Below are positions 11,028-25,300 of a stretch of 64,000 nt of DNA, in pieces. The translations under genes were made by a program, and so were the position numbers. The DNA is taken from the NCBI RefSeq assembly GCF_905475395.1, contig NC_058338.1, positions 39,427,435 to 39,491,434 of the forward strand, written 5' to 3'. Every line of letters starts with the position of its first letter. Within the stretch, counting starts at the first letter, position 1. A model generated the notes under the pieces. It did no database searches, had not been told where the DNA came from, and was given only the letters and a program-made list of their open reading frames with translations. Source of the DNA: Chrysoperla carnea. Its lineage: Eukaryota; Arthropoda; Insecta; Neuroptera; Chrysopidae.

Positions 11028-14000
11028 GTAATAAGCCATATTTATTGCATTGAAAGTAGTGCAGAAATAGAGTATTTGTCGTATAGGAGAACGGAAAAAT
11101 TAAGGGCATGTTTTCTGTTTTTCTAAAATAGTAGATTTGTTAAAAATGTAGTTATATAAGATTATCCATATGATACCTAAGGAGAAAAAAATCAAGTATG
11201 GTAAGAAGTTTTTTGTGGATATTACTATATCAATATTGATGTGAACGCCATATCAATTTGACCATTAAGGCAATAGTAATATTACATTAGTATAAGTATA
11301 GATACTATAGTATTTGTCTCTTTACCATACCAGTCTTGTAGTGAACGCCATGAATTTCAAACCGTATAATAAATTGATCTGAGCTTTAAAGCCTTGAACC
11401 CAGAGTTAGAATTGAATCCAAATCGATTCAATCGGTTGGAAACTACTTACGATGTCACTAACAGTTGATACACAATAGCTGTCTCCTACCTCTATACCCA
11501 TTTCAAAATTCAAAGTAAGTATTCTTCTTTTCGTTCCCTTTATTTGCCAGGATAATGGTTGTGGCAAAGGATACATGACGATCCTTGGTTAGAAAGTTGG
11601 GTTTCCTGGATTTTTCATATAAACGCCGAGGTAAAGATTTTTTTTCTAGAAACACATTTGATAGGAATTTTAGTATTCAGTACCAGTAATCTTGTAGCAT
11701 TGAATTTGTATGTTCTAAATATTTTAAATTCGAATGAGAGCACTCTTAAATGTGTTGACACCTTGGATTTAAAAATATGTATTTTCAATTAACGATTAAA
11801 ATTGAGCTATAAATCACAAGTATAGCGTTTACGCATTGCCTAATTTATTTTGCGAGATATGCGACAGTATTACTATACATAAATAAAAGCTATTAATTCT
11901 AATTTAAAATCTAACGTTTCAAGAGAAAATATTTTTAATTGCAATTTTTGACCTCATAATTTGGTGTGAATAGTCATACAACTTCCACATAGAGAATTTG
12001 TTCAAAGTATTCAAAGTGCTGTTCTGGTAATCCGCAAGACAATGTAAAATGACTTGTTGGATAGATCTTAAAGTCTATATATGAAATTTAAAAAAAATGG
12101 AAGGCAGCAATAAAAAAATAAAAAATTAAAAGTTTGGAATAACTGTGTTTTTTTGAATTATTAAATTATTTATAGTATGAATAATTAAAATATCATAATT
12201 TGAAAATTGAAATTATAAACACACTAGCTAAACTCGTCCACGTTTCATTGTAGCTTTTGATATTAATTATCAGATAAAGAAAAATAGTCTAGAAACAAAT
12301 TTGACATTTGTATCACTTTCATCTCTTTTGTCAGTTATTTTTAAAGTAAGTATAAATGCTACGATTTGTTGAAATTTCATATCAATCCATCAACTACTTT
12401 TCGAGTTTTGCAGCTACAAACATATGGAAGTTAAGTTTTTATAAGTATATAAGATAATGCATATAAAACACGATATTCTCAAGTGGTTTCCCATTCCAGT
12501 AGTTTCTGACTGTGTCAGATGTTGCTTAACTTTAGTGAAATATGTATGACACGTCCTATTAATGTCGCTTACAAGGTGACAACCCAAACCATGGTAATCA
12601 CCAAACTAAAATTTCTACCCCTCTACAAAAAAAACTACTATAATAAAATTAATTTCCCAACGCGGCTAAAGAAGTTTTCATTTCAAAATAACTAGGACTG
12701 ATTAACTAACGTACATATTTTCATGCATTTTGATTTAAATCTATTAGGATAAGATATCTGTTTTATAATTATAATATTTAATCTATAAGGGAATTCACAT
12801 TAATTTTAACAAGAGACCTACGAATTATTTTTCTAAACATTTAATTGAAGGATTAAATAAAATACATATCAAATTTTTTAAGAAGAAATTATAAATATAA
12901 TTATTACTGTCAATAATTAATTCATACATCATTGTAAATAATTAATCCGTTAGAGTTTATATAAAAAAAGACAAAATAAAACGTAATAAATTAAGGATGG
13001 CAAAGTTAAATTATTTAATAACAAATAAAAAATATCTGCAATGGTATTTTTAAAGGCCATTAGTGTTACATTCTTAAACGTAATTGTAATTAAATAGCAA
13101 CATACTTATTTTTTGCACTTAGCATGAAACATCGTTTAAATAAGAATGCCTTTCATCTTACTCATTCGAACTGAAAATGGGTAATTAAATTTTATATATT
13201 TTTTTAGCGATTTTTAATAATTTTATTTGATTTTTAATAATTTTTTTTAGTTCTAAATTCGATAATAGTACAGAATGCAGACATTCTCTAACTTTTTTCA
13301 TAAAATTATCTACAAAAATAAAATATTATTCTTTTTTAAAAGTTAAATGTTCTTATTAAAATATAATAGAAAACATACACCATCAATCATATAAACATGT
13401 TTGTCAAACTTACTTATCAAACATTTTCATGAGACGTGTTTGACAAACCCATTTGTCATACATTTTATCAAACATGTTTTAAGAATACGTATGTTTGTTA
13501 TATTTATTGATAATAATTATTATTATCAATAATAATAATAATTTTGCATTGAATGGATCGATACTTAACGAAAATCAATTGAAATGTAAAATAAAAAACA
13601 ATTTATGAATTTTTCTCAAAAACCATCTGTTTCTACCTACAATATACTGTAAAGATTATATCTTGAAAATAGGTACAATCGTTGGAATATTGGATCCATG
13701 GTACAATATGAAGTGATCCATGTTACATTTTGGTATTTTATCAAGTACATATTAATAAAATATGCAGTTTTTATCGTTATCGATAGAATAATGGTGTTAA
13801 AAGAGAGACTATTCACAATGTTATATTTAAAAAAATATAAATGGAAAATTTGATCAAATGTACGAGATGAACCATCAAATAAAAAGTGTTAAACCATTAC
13901 ATTTAAGTACTGTATATATCGACTGGATTTTTTAATCAATTTTGGAATATTTTGGAATAAAAACGAAAAAAAGCACTCTCCAAATTTTCCAAATGACAAA

Positions 14001-14559
14001 TTCATCTGTTCTTGTATTATGTATTAAATTATTTACATATTTAGATGATACGATCAACGATACGAACAACATTGCTTGAACGTCACACAATACTTACGTG
14101 AAAATGCAAAAAAAAGAATCGATGCCAAATTTAGCAGATGACGAGGTGTAGATTCATAAAAATTATAATATGACTCATAGTAAGTAGTTCACCCACGCAA
14201 ATTGAGAATTATATAGAGAAGATTAACATATATAATGTGTTCCAAAACTAATAGACATTTTCGTTGAATTGAGCATAGATTGAACAACACAAGATAAACT
14301 GATTTTCTGGAATAGAGGAAGATGTGGTACATGTTAAACATTGGACCGTAGTATTTTTATTTGATTCCATGAAAATTTCGGAACAAATTACACAAAATTA
14401 GTAGGTGATTCTGCCGCCATTTTAGTGAAGTTGTTATTTTCAGTTGAATGGCTTATTGTTCAGTTGTAACAACTAAATTTTATTAAGGTAAATATCCATA
14501 TATGTAAAAGAAATACTTATCGTAATGTGTGACAGTAAGATTAGTTTTGTCTAACATTC
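11028..14559. other. Gene-free AT-rich DNA
   Basis: This contains the repeat at 12335-12430 and a degenerate relative of the 2925/19880 repeat near 13660-13850. At 13500-13545 there is a TTATTGATAATAATTATTA palindrome with an (AAT)n run. No gene is seen. Confidence 0.6.
12335..12430 (-). repeat. Dispersed repeat (inverted relative to 1525-1640)
   Basis: On the minus strand it reads CATATGTTTGTAGCTGCAAA, CTCGAAAAGTAGTTGATGG and TTTCAACAAATCGTAGC. Confidence 0.5.
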
Positions 14560-15450
14560 GGAAATAATATGAGAGAAATAGCAGGTATCTTTAGTTAAAG
14601 CAGGTAAACCTTTCAGTTAAGCATCTTGAAATATTGCCCATTGCTGTGAATGTCTTATTTTACCGTGCAACTTTATCTCTTCTATTGTACACAAGATCTG
14701 GGACACAATAAAAATATATTTCTTAAGCGGAATCAATATTTTGCTTTTAAAAATCCAAAAACATTTTCTTGTTTCGCTATGCCCCGCTTTCCTCTACATT
14801 ATTACTATAAATTTTATGACGTAGGTTCTAAAAATCTTAAAATATTCCAGAAAAGTTTCCAGTGTTGACTAACATTCCCTATGTCAATATAGGGCGATGG
14901 TTACAAATGATTTGTCAGGTTTTACAGCTTGGAAACTGTATAGCGCCGAGAAGGAGTTGTTCTGAAATACAAGAAATCGTTCTATAAATCGTAAACATAT
15001 AATAATAATTACTGTAAAACATACTTATGGAAACACTTAAAACAAAGGCTTAAAAAGAGGACATGAGGAACTGCTTGGAATGAGAGAAATCTAAGCATTA
15101 TAAGTTAACTATACATACTGATGAATCACATGTTTGCGTATTTGCGATGTTATATTTAAATACAAAATGTTTGATAAAAGAGCAATGGCATAGAGAAAGA
15201 CGTTCCGCATAAAGACGTTTTATATCAACCTGTTTGTTTATACTATGGTTTGTTTATACCTGTGCTTCAAATTTCACATTTATTTTGCTCCCAAAAGCTA
15301 TGCACACAAACTCGGATTACACGCATTTAACACCAAATGAATTCTATTTTAATGACCAAAAAAAAAAATCATTGTGTTCGATCATTGTCTATTGATAATA
15401 TTATAAACACAAAACACAAGTTTGGAGGTACGGAAATGTTACATGAATCA
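14560..15450 (+). pseudogene. Possible decayed Tc1-type transposase
   Basis: MREIAGIFS at 14568 resembles the helix-turn-helix start of Tc1 transposases. HTDESHVCVF near 15117-15146 resembles their (T/S)DES.(F/C).LF segment. A KHT-like string (AAACACAAAACACAAG) sits near 15405. Spacing is roughly right for the family, but stops and frameshifts are everywhere and no terminal inverted repeats were seen. Confidence 0.25.
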
Positions 15451-15958
15451 AAAATGAATACTTTGGACGATGCTTGTAATTATTAACAATAAATGTAATA
15501 CGTCTTTGTAATAAAGTATCACTAGGAAGATCCTGTATTATTCATATAGATTTACATTTTACATGAAGACATATTTTACACATTAAATGTTTTCCAAAAT
15601 ATTCAGATAATAAATACATAAATAATTCAATTTAATTACGTATCTTATGTAATATACGTTTTACGGCCACATTTGTTAGAAGTATATTGACCTTACTATG
15701 AACATACTAAGAACAGTTAGTTTAATTAACCATGGCGGTTTTTTTTTCTCCAAAAACAAGATAAGGTATTATCCGGTCAAATTAAAAACCCGAAGGTACA
15801 AAAATTTGCATGCACCCAGCTCAAGTTGGTTGTTCAAAACACCATCATAATATAAATGAAATCTAAAGAAATTTACTTCCTAGGAAAAAAATTTACTCCA
15901 GATCAAAGGTTACAAAAGCCGGTTTTTCACGATTTTCAGCAAAACGAACGTTTTAGCA

Positions 15959-16745
15959 TAAAATTAGCTCAAGCGAAAATTGTAGATCTGATTATCAAAT
16001 ATTATAAATATTAAATAACCGTTAAAATATGTATAAGTACGTCACGTATATACATCACTTAGCTGTAATACAAGTAAAAATATTTTTCTTTCGGTCAGTG
16101 TAAAAAGGTGGCTATCGTTATAACTAATTTTCAATTCTTTAAATGTAAATGGTATAGTAAATATCAAATTAAAATTATTGAAAAATAGCGTTTAATTAAA
16201 CTTGCTGCATTAAAAATTGTGAAAATAAGATACGAAAATAAATTTAATATAAATTTTCAATGTAAGCTATATATCCAATCTTTAGAATAGGCCTTTGTCC
16301 TGATGTCGATTTCAATGTATATTTCATTAAAATTTGAAAATGTGCGATGACAAAATCTGAAATCAAAATTCAAATCGATTGGTAAACATAAAATATATAT
16401 AAGCATTTTTTTAATAGGTAGTCTCTATAGCAATTGCAAGTTATGAAGTCATTAAGTGATATTTTTTACATTTAATTACTTCATATTTTCGTAGTTATTG
16501 ATGTTATCCGAAAATTGATTTCACACGATGTTTTGGTACGATAACGCACCTCTTTTGAAGGAATAACAAAATTTTTGGACAAAGGCCTTTGATATGCCGA
16601 TCTAAAGAATCATATGACGATTGAAACTGTTCCAACATTTTGAATCGTTATATCTCAGAAGTGGTTTCCCTTAGGAAAAAAAGTTTTGAGATATTTTTTA
16701 CATTTAAAATTATCTGATCTACAATTTTCGTCTGAACTAATTTTA
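15959..16745. mobile_element. Long imperfect palindrome, probable foldback element
   Basis: Outer arms: AAATTAGCTCAAGCGAAAAT plus TGTAGATCTGATTAT (15961-15995) against ATAATCAGATCTACA-like ATTATCTGATCTACAATTTT plus CGTCTGAACTAATTTT (16709-16745). Inner arms: AGGCCTTTGTCC (16289-16300) against GGACAAAGGCCT (16577-16588), a perfect 12-bp match. The nesting of both pairs about one centre suggests one element of about 790 bp with decayed arms. Confidence 0.5.
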
Positions 16746-19700
16746 TTATTTTTTTTTAGTTTGCAAATCTAATTAAGTATATATATAGTTGAAAATAATT
16801 TTTGATATAGGTTTGCTCAAATTCTTGCAACTAGTTTATTTCTGAATAACAAACGAGACATTTCTAATTGCATACTGAAATTTGAAGTTTTGTCTCTATC
16901 TATACCTAAAAAGTGACTTAAGTGACTTTGACTTCGAATGAAGGAACAAAATCGAACATTGGTTCATGGAAGAATGTACTCACAAAAATTTATCATAATA
17001 TATGGCGGAAAAATTTAAAGTCAAAATTTTCCTTTTTAAAAACCAACTTGTTTGAAATTTTTTTATACCATTGCTGCAATTTTTGCAAAAATTGCATTTT
17101 AACGGCATGTACCTACAACACATACCGAAAACTTTTTCTGTGTAATAGTTTTAAGATTGATAATATTCTAGTATATACACATGCAGGCAGCAATGTTTAA
17201 ATTTTAACATTTTACAAAGCAACTATTCAACGTATGTACAAACTTAAAAATGGTAATAAATGTTAGGTAAGGTCTAGATGTGCCAAAAAGATTATTTGTG
17301 CCAAATTCGTGGATTCAAACGATAAATATCATTTTTTTCCACAAATAGTATTCCAGTTAATTTGAAATGAATTTGAAAAAGTTAAAAATGTGTCTGAAAA
17401 TGAACTCTTTCAACAATTGAAATTGTTTCAAATTTGATTTTGATTAAGTATCCATTTTTTAATCATTGTTTTTGATAAATTACAATTATTATATATTAAA
17501 ACAGTTTATGGACAAAATTTTAAATATAAACTGGAGAGGAGTTTGGTAAAATTATGTTAGGATATTTAGATGACACAAAAAGAGAATTTGTACTACTAAT
17601 TGGCTTAACTAGAGTTGTGAACGACATAAAATAGATTATATTTTCTATGGTTTTTTGTTTGTTTATATCTTGTAGATAGCCGTTAATATCCTCTTCAACC
17701 ACCATTAAAGTGTCACCTATAGTTTTTTGGAGTCGCGAATTGGCAGAATTTACTTTCAGTTAGCGGAAAGCGGTCAATTTCCAATAAAAAAAATTAATTA
17801 TGGCAAAACTTATACTTTATATACTTAGCAAAAAATAATTGAACTCTAAATTAAGAGATCCATCTATTATCGTTAGCGTCAAATAAGTTAATTTGATTCG
17901 ATATATAGTAAACTATACTTGCTGTTAGAGATTTACTTATATCTAAAAAATTTTTCTTATTGATAAATTGATTTCGATAGATAGAAATATTTTTGTTTAC
18001 GCTATTGGCTAGAAAACAAATTGCTTAAATAGCCGAGGCTAGTAACAAACTAGGATTTCTTCATATGTAAATTAAGAATATTGTTTCATTCAGTATAATT
18101 TTTTAAATGAATAATGTAATGATCTAAGTAATTTCTAACAATAAATATATTAATATAGTTTTAGCGGAGAAACGAACTATGTTCGATAGATGTATTAATT
18201 GTATGTTTTTAAAAAACATTGTTCGATAAACCATGTTCTTCTTCATAAAGTGAGAGGGCGCTCGATATAGCGTATAATTGAATTGTTTCAAATAGATATT
18301 GTTGTAGTTTGAACAACTACTCACAGGCAGCGTAACAATAAGGCGCACAACATTTGGAAATAGAACATTTATATCTCATTGTCGTATAATATTTGGAAAT
18401 AAATGAATGAACAATTTTTAACAGTGAGATTTTTGCGTCGAAAGTTAGATAAGATTGAAATATTTACTGTATTCATATCAAGTTGTATTTGCATCCCAAT
18501 CTCACAACGTAATTTTTTTTCGCGGCCTGAAATACCTATGAGGATGATCTCATAAAGTCAAGTGCTTTTCGAAAGCTGATATCCGAAGACCACGAAACAA
18601 TATTGACCTGGGATCGTCACCAGAATGAAGGGAACAAATACTATGATATTTTAGTTTCCTCATAAAGTTTTCATGACACTTGCAAAATTCATAGTTGGTT
18701 TATCTGGCTTTTAACGCTTACCACAGTTCCTGTTATTTTTTTTTCAAATAATTTATTTTAAAATTTTCTTTCAGATTTTTAACTAAGACGGTTGCATATT
18801 TAATAGGTAGTTAAATTATGAACTTTAATATTGAAAATAGCATTTATAATTCTTAAAATAAAATTACTACTGAGTAGGCTGTAAAATGTGCATACACTAT
18901 GTGTTATGTTTCTTAGTAATTCAAGACTTTTGAGATGAAATAATGACAAAGTTATTGAATTATTAGTAAAAATATTTTTGAATAGATTAAAAAAATGTTC
19001 TTTTGAAAATAAATTATAAGTAAAAACTTTAACCGTTCTTTAGAGCAGAAAAAATTTTATTTATAATTTAAGTTATCTTTTTAGTTATTAATATTTACCA
19101 TTTCCACCATGTTGATTAAATTTTAGCTTTCTATCACTTCGTAAAGACCAATAATTTTGAAATACGTAAAAGAGTTGAAACGATCACATCACGCAGACCA
19201 GACAAGAAGGCAAATTATTAAAAACCTTGTACAAAAAATTTGATAATTTTTCGTCTTTAAACTTTTCTTCTATTAAACAGGTCTCTAATCTAAAAAATGT
19301 CGCAACTTCCTTAAAAAAAACATTGAATGTTTCGAAAAACAGCCGAGAAATTCATATACACTTTTGCTTAATAGTCTGTCTGGATCTAAAATATGTAAAC
19401 ATCCTTTGATAAATTTTGCTTCTATTATCTATAGTAAAATGGTGTCCAGATCCAAATTGCATTATAAAAAAACAATTGTCAAATCGTGATATTCATTATT
19501 CGGGCTAGAGACTGGGTCATTCACCAACATTTTTGTTTAGAAATAAATTAAAAAAAACTTGTGATTCATTTGAGTCATTTCGTTCGTTCGTGAACACCCG
19601 AAACACCCGAGTTTTCATGTACCCTTTTTATATACTGAATAGTTTCAAAATCTAAGAGCCTCCTACTACAATACTTCTGTAATTTAGAGCTTTATGGACA

Positions 19701-19879
19701 ATAGAGTAACTAGCTTCTATATAACCTGTAGTAATATGCATTAAATTTTTTAATCATATTCTTGTGTTTTATGGGTTTCTAAGTATGAATAAGCGAAGTA
19801 TTTGTTGAAAAAAGAAATGTCATGCACCCCGTGTACCAAAAATATCAGTTTATTTGTTGCTGGATGCTGGATGGTTGTA
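16746..19879. other. Gene-free AT-rich DNA
   Basis: Scattered chance frames only (longest 92 codons at 16922). A less AT-rich patch at 18520-18640 (CGCGGCCTGAAATACC onward) looks like old transposon sequence, not identified. Confidence 0.55.
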
Positions 19880-20255
19880 AGAGAAACATGTACCTATGGT
19901 TTTCAATGTTTCAATCAAATACATTCTAAGATGCTGTTTCTAAGAGTAAACTGTAACGAAAACACGTTGGCGAGAGCGCCCTCATTTATAATTGTACCAC
20001 CAATGTATAATTGGTGAAAGTGATTCTAGGTACATTAATGTATGAGCCTTGGTACATTATGTTGTACATATATTCACATATTTTTATCAATAGTTGTTTG
20101 ATTTTAAAATTACCAAAAAATTATAGTGCTTAGGAATAACAGTGCTTTAAATAGAGACAATTTTAATTGAGATATTTAAAAAAAATGGCTTCAAAAAACA
20201 CATAGATATTAATTTTGATTCTAGGTAATATACATTCCCCTATAATGTAAACAAA
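19880..20255 (+). repeat. Dispersed repeat (pair with 2925-3300)
   Basis: Co-linear with the copy at 2925-3300 over about 370 bp with many small changes. It ends near a TTCTAGGTAATATACATTCC string in both. Class unknown. Confidence 0.55.
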
Positions 20256-20770
20256 AGAAAGGTTCATTCATTTAAAAAGAGTGAATTATTATTGTATTCG
20301 AAAACTTTTTTTTGTAAAACAAGAGGCATAATATTAATACCTATATTAATAGTTTTGTTATTAAATTTTATTTAATATAACTTTTCATTTTAATAATCAT
20401 GAATATTTTACTAATTAGTAGATATTTGACAGTCAAAATTCAGCTAGTTCTGATGAATTTGCAATCGTTGCATCATGTAATAATATCTATCACTTACATT
20501 TTGAAGCAAATTTGGCTCATGGGAAATAACATAAAGTTTTGTTTTCCCAACAAAAAAAGTTTTCTTAAAAATTCTAGCCACTTAGTTTATGAAGACTTTG
20601 TAATTTCCAGTTCTTCATAATAAAAAAAAGTTAAATTAGATTAAAAAGATAAAGATTGCTAAGTAATAAGGGCAAATTATTCTTACTATATAGAATATTG
20701 GTGAAAAAATAAACAAAGATTTATACTAAAAAATATGAATATATTTTTTTATAAATAAATAAAAGAAATA

Positions 20771-20776
20771 TTTAAT
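20771..20776 (-). terminator. Possible poly(A) signal of Mp20 (ATTAAA)
   Basis: The minus strand has no AATAAA in the 120 bp after the Mp20 stop codon. The common variant ATTAAA occurs here, about 113 nt past the stop. The surroundings are so AT-rich that chance matches are likely. Confidence 0.3.
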
Positions 20777-20888
20777 AATTTATCTATAAATAAATAAATA
20801 GAAAATCAAAAAATTAAATAATTTTTGTTAAAAAAGATATATCGTATATACAAAAATAAAAATGATTGATCTATCATTTTATATTATT

Positions 20889-22213
20889 TTACTTTCCAAG
20901 TAAAATTTTACGTCCGGCACCAAGATTTTGTCCAGCTTGAGTGGCACCTTTGTTTGAACCAGCTTGTAAACCAACAATGGTTTGACCAGCTTTCAATTGT
21001 TCTTCAGTGAAGTCACGTTTGTTTTCCTCTGATGGTTTTGGTCCTAAGTATGGTCCTTTCCATTCTGAGTGTCTGTATGTCTAAAAAAGTAACAAAAATA
21101 TATTGTATTTTATATTTCAATAAATTTTCCAGATAATTTTCACGGTCATAGAAAATGCATTAAATTAAAAAAAAAAAACCGAAATTAAACCATAAATTTA
21201 AATATAAATAGTATTTTATAATATTAAATAATTTTCTGATTGCAAGCCTTTTAAGTAAAAGTAGGTGTTATTATAAACGTTTGGCATAATTTAAACAACT
21301 TTGTAAAATTTGGCAAGAATTCAAAGTTTTTTGAAAACATTAATAAATTATGTTTATGTCAACACACTCTTTCCAAATCTTTTTTATTCGAGTATAAAAA
21401 CATTATATCTGAAGGATTTCTGGAATTTTTATTTTTTAGTTCTTGTAAAAATAGTTATGTTTAAAAATGGTTGTAAAGAGGCTATGTGTTTCTCTCTTAC
21501 TAAATTAAACATTGATTAAAAATTTCAAAATTATTAATATTATAAAGATTTGCATAATGCGATCGTAACTTTTTTTACGCTAAAATTCGCAACAATGGTA
21601 CATCATTAGAAAAACACGATAAATTTTATCTTAAATCGTTGTTTTCTCATTATAAGAAATTCAATTTCTTAAATTTTTTAAGCAAAATTAAAAATCAAAG
21701 GTACTTACTTCACGGCCAAGAGCGAATAAAGTGCATGTTACTTGGGCAATATCTTTCTTTTCCCATAAATCAACAGTTTGGAATACATCAATATCAGCAA
21801 CTCCATATTCTTTCAATGCTTTTTGGAAGCTGCAGAAAATTTTAAAATTTTATTAACTAGAATTTGGAAAAATATTTTTGTGCAAAAATTAAACTTACTT
21901 GTTGATGTTTTCCATCAATTTGAATTGGCCACCAGATGTGTTAATTTTTGGGATGCTTCCGGGTTTCAATTTGTTCATTACTTGACAGAGAACAGTACCA
22001 TCCTTAAGAACATCTTCAAAAGCTTCACCTGGTGGGAATTTAGCACCTAATACGGATTCAATCCATTCTTGTGCTTGTCTCTCTTGTTCTGGATCACGTT
22101 TGCTAGCGAGCTGTTTTACACAAAAGTTATTAATTATTACGATTCACCAAATAATTTTTTTTAATGTATTTGCTTAAACATACCTTAGCACGCACTTGAC
22201 GTTCCAAAGACAT
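20889..22213 (-). CDS. Mp20: Muscle protein 20 (calponin/transgelin family), complete, 4 coding exons
   Basis: Four exons join into a 184-residue protein: 22184-22213, 21899-22110, 21709-21829 and 20889-21080 (stop 20889-20891). Every intron is GT-AG and phases fit (30, 212, 121, 192 bp; 555 in all). The start [10 protein letters not shown] is the first ATG after the TATA box. Residues about 17-121 form a single calponin-homology domain, with [28 protein letters not shown] and [12 protein letters not shown] visible. Residues about 155-180 carry one calponin-like repeat ([21 protein letters not shown]), and the protein ends in RKILLGK. The length equals that of fly Mp20. The family binds actin and, by established knowledge, Mp20 is abundant in synchronous muscle of insects. 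No disabling changes are seen. A transgelin-like paralogue is the only realistic alternative, but the C-terminal repeat and length favour Mp20. Confidence 0.95.
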
Positions 22214-22303
22214 GTTTTATGTTTGTGATAATGTGTTTGTGTCAGGTGTATGAATTGAAGCGATGCTTATTGTAAACTGGAGCAATCGAATAATATTGTG
22301 TTG

Positions 22304-22311
22304 CTTTTATA
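22304..22311 (-). promoter_or_regulatory. TATA box of Mp20
   Basis: TATAAAAG on the minus strand lies about 90 bp upstream of the Mp20 ATG. Counting about 30 bp downstream puts the transcription start near 22280, where the minus strand reads TCCAGTT, a loose initiator match. This would leave an untranslated leader of about 65 nt with no upstream ATG. A TATA-driven promoter fits a highly expressed muscle structural gene. The start position is inferred. Confidence 0.65.
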
Positions 22312-22319
22312 GAGAAACG

Positions 22320-25300
22320 TAGTTTTTCGTATGTCGATATAAATGTTTGTATATATTCCCCACCTACTTAAATATTTCAATGTTTCCAATAATTATCAGT
22401 GTAAAAGAGACGAAACGCCGTGGTTTCGTTGTACCGAATCTTCAACATTATTGTAACGATACTTCCCACACATTTATGACATCAACGCGGGTAACGTAAT
22501 TTTGTGAATACTATGTTTAATTTTAGTATATTATTCAATTGTTTTAACAACGTTTTTTGACAAATTATTTTCTATATTCCAAAACATTTTTACATTTTTG
22601 GCGATTATTATTGCGCGTCGTTTTTTTTACGTAGTCGCCTCATTACGTTTTTTGTTGATTAGTGTGACAATTTGAGAGTATTTTAACTGTACCACCTATA
22701 CAGTAGAGTGGCTAATTTAAAAAAATATTACAGAATTATTCTAGTTTATTCTGAAAATGAACGTACAAATAGTATGAAATATTTTTCTACTTTTTAAATT
22801 TATAATGTTAGAGATATGAATTTCTGGGAAGATGATGGCTTTTGCAAAACTAAGGGAGTATATTATTTTTTTCAGGGTAATAAGAGCGAAATTAAAGTAG
22901 CATAGAAAAATGCAAAACAGAATAAAACAGACCTCTTTATTCCAATTTCGGTTCCTTTTTGTTTTGTAAAAAATGAATCTTGGAAAATTACGCTAGAGCA
23001 TATGCGGTCACGAGAAGGCTAATTACAGACTCGATTTTAGAAAAAAATAATTTATTTATTAACGAGAGTCAAATAATCTTAAATTGGAGTTTAAATAAGG
23101 TTAGTTGAAACGCTGATTCGGTAGTGTTGATACTCACTTGATTTTACAACCTTTTTCGCTTAAGTATTATTTCAGCTCCTCAATTATACAAATTTATTTC
23201 ATGCATATACCATGCTATACACCAGCCTATCATGATTATTAATTAAATTAATTTTTGACGATGGGAATCGAAACCCATACCTTAGAAATACCACGTATAA
23301 AATTAGTTACACTCTAATCAAGTGATCAATTAAGATGCCCGTCGAAGTGGGGCAATTCGGAAATCTCATTTTTCGGTATGAGTCTTGAATTTATTTGAAA
23401 GTATAAATTTTCGCCTATAACATATTTATGCATTAGGCAACTAGGTAGAATATATTAAAAAATAATCAAATATTGCCCTAGTTGATTTCAATTTATTAAG
23501 AATGCGCTAAATGCAATTCGAATAAACTCTGCCTTGAATTATAACGAAATATGAAATTTCAAATTTGGATTTCTCAAGCCAAGTAACTTGTCTTTTTTGA
23601 ATTGGAGTAATTCGATTAATCTATTTTCGATAAAACAGATATGAGATCTATTTTTTAGTATTAAAAAATTACTTAATGCTGAGTTGATGTACTTGGAGTA
23701 ATAGGTACTCAAAATAAACTTGAATATTCCAGGACGCATTTTGTGCCAAAATTACTATTCTACAAATTTGACTGAAAAAATAATTTAGAGATATTGCATA
23801 GAATTAATTCCATGGAATATTACCTCTGGCTAAACATACTTAAAATTGTAATCAAGAATCTTTAAATAAATTCATGACTCAATTGTACAAAAAAGTTTTA
23901 ATGTTCTTTGTATGAAAATTACGTATCATAACCTTCCTACTTAATCCACTCAACAACGAATTGAAAATATCTTAAATATTTTATGAATGACGTTTCGTCT
24001 ATCAAATGATACTCCATTTCTATTTAATTTTTTTGGGAGAAAATTCTAAAACATTCTGAAATTGAAAAATAGGTGTTAGAAATAAAAAAAGACTATTTTA
24101 AGAAAGACTTGTCATTTTTTTTATTTAATTATAATTAATTTCAAAACATTGAAATAATTTACACACGCTAATATATATTTATTTATATTTTTTTAAATAA
24201 TTATATTAATTTTAATAAATTAATTATTAAGCTATATTTACAAAATTTAAATAATATTTACAAGTTGATTTTTTTTTTGGAAAAATGGATGGACTGTTAA
24301 TTGTTTATAGACAACATTTCGTAGTAAATAATTTAAACAATGTGAAAATATAAATTTTGTGATTTTCATTAATTTTTCAAGGATATTTTAAAAAGAAAAC
24401 AATAATAGATAATTCAAAATAAATAAGCATTCAATTTATTATTGTTTTGTTAAAATAATATCGTAAAATCGTGTTCTTTTTTATTTGTAGGAGAAAATTA
24501 TATGAAAATTTGTGTCGTTAATGACCTAAAAACCTATATAATTTTTAAAAATAATATTTTAGTGATATTAAAACAAATGTTTTCGCAAGAATTTGAATGA
24601 AATTTATTTTTTAAAATAATTGTGTTTTGATTAATTTTGTTGGAGCATAAATTACGACTATTTTATAGTCAAATTAATTGAATTTTAAGAGGATTAATAA
24701 CGTAATAGGTATTTTAAATATCAAATATTTCGAAAGATCGATAAAAAAATCATATAGATCATTAGTAGATACAATAAAAATTTCTAAAATAATTTTTAGT
24801 GCGCCTTGTCTGAAAATTAGTTAGATTAAGAAAGGGGACTCGTGGCCCCTAAACAATTGATTGTCTTACGGTGTAATATATTAATCTATTTACAGGCGTA
24901 ATGTATTCATCCCAAATAGTTCATTGAACTATTTGAAAACAGTAATGTTTACTATTATCCATATTAAATTTTCTAAAAATTAGCTTTAAATGTCAAGTTC
25001 TCATACTCGGAAATAGATTTATATATTTTTTAAGTACACCGAGTGATAATCGTTTAGAGATCAAGATTTTGTATTGTAATAATTTTGTTTTTAGACTGAA
25101 AAATTGTTTTTCAGAATAAAAAATTGTTGAAATAATTGGGCAGAATTCTTAACTTTTTCAACGGAATTATAGTTAATGTAATTTTACCGCATTACTTGAA
25201 ATCCTAGATTATGATTTCTTTGGCGCCATGAACTGATATCGCTTTACAATGCCTTATATATAAATTTTTTTTAAATTGCTTCAGTGTACTTCCTGGGTAC

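Noticed and set aside
11559..11792. Exon-like block after TTTATTTGCCAG
   Set aside because: The frame with protein-like codons (RIHDDPWLESWVSW) has a stop between the acceptor and its start, and the other frames close quickly.
21310..22050. Plus-strand frames of 68-90 codons over Mp20
   Set aside because: They are shadows of Mp20 introns and exons in the wrong strand.
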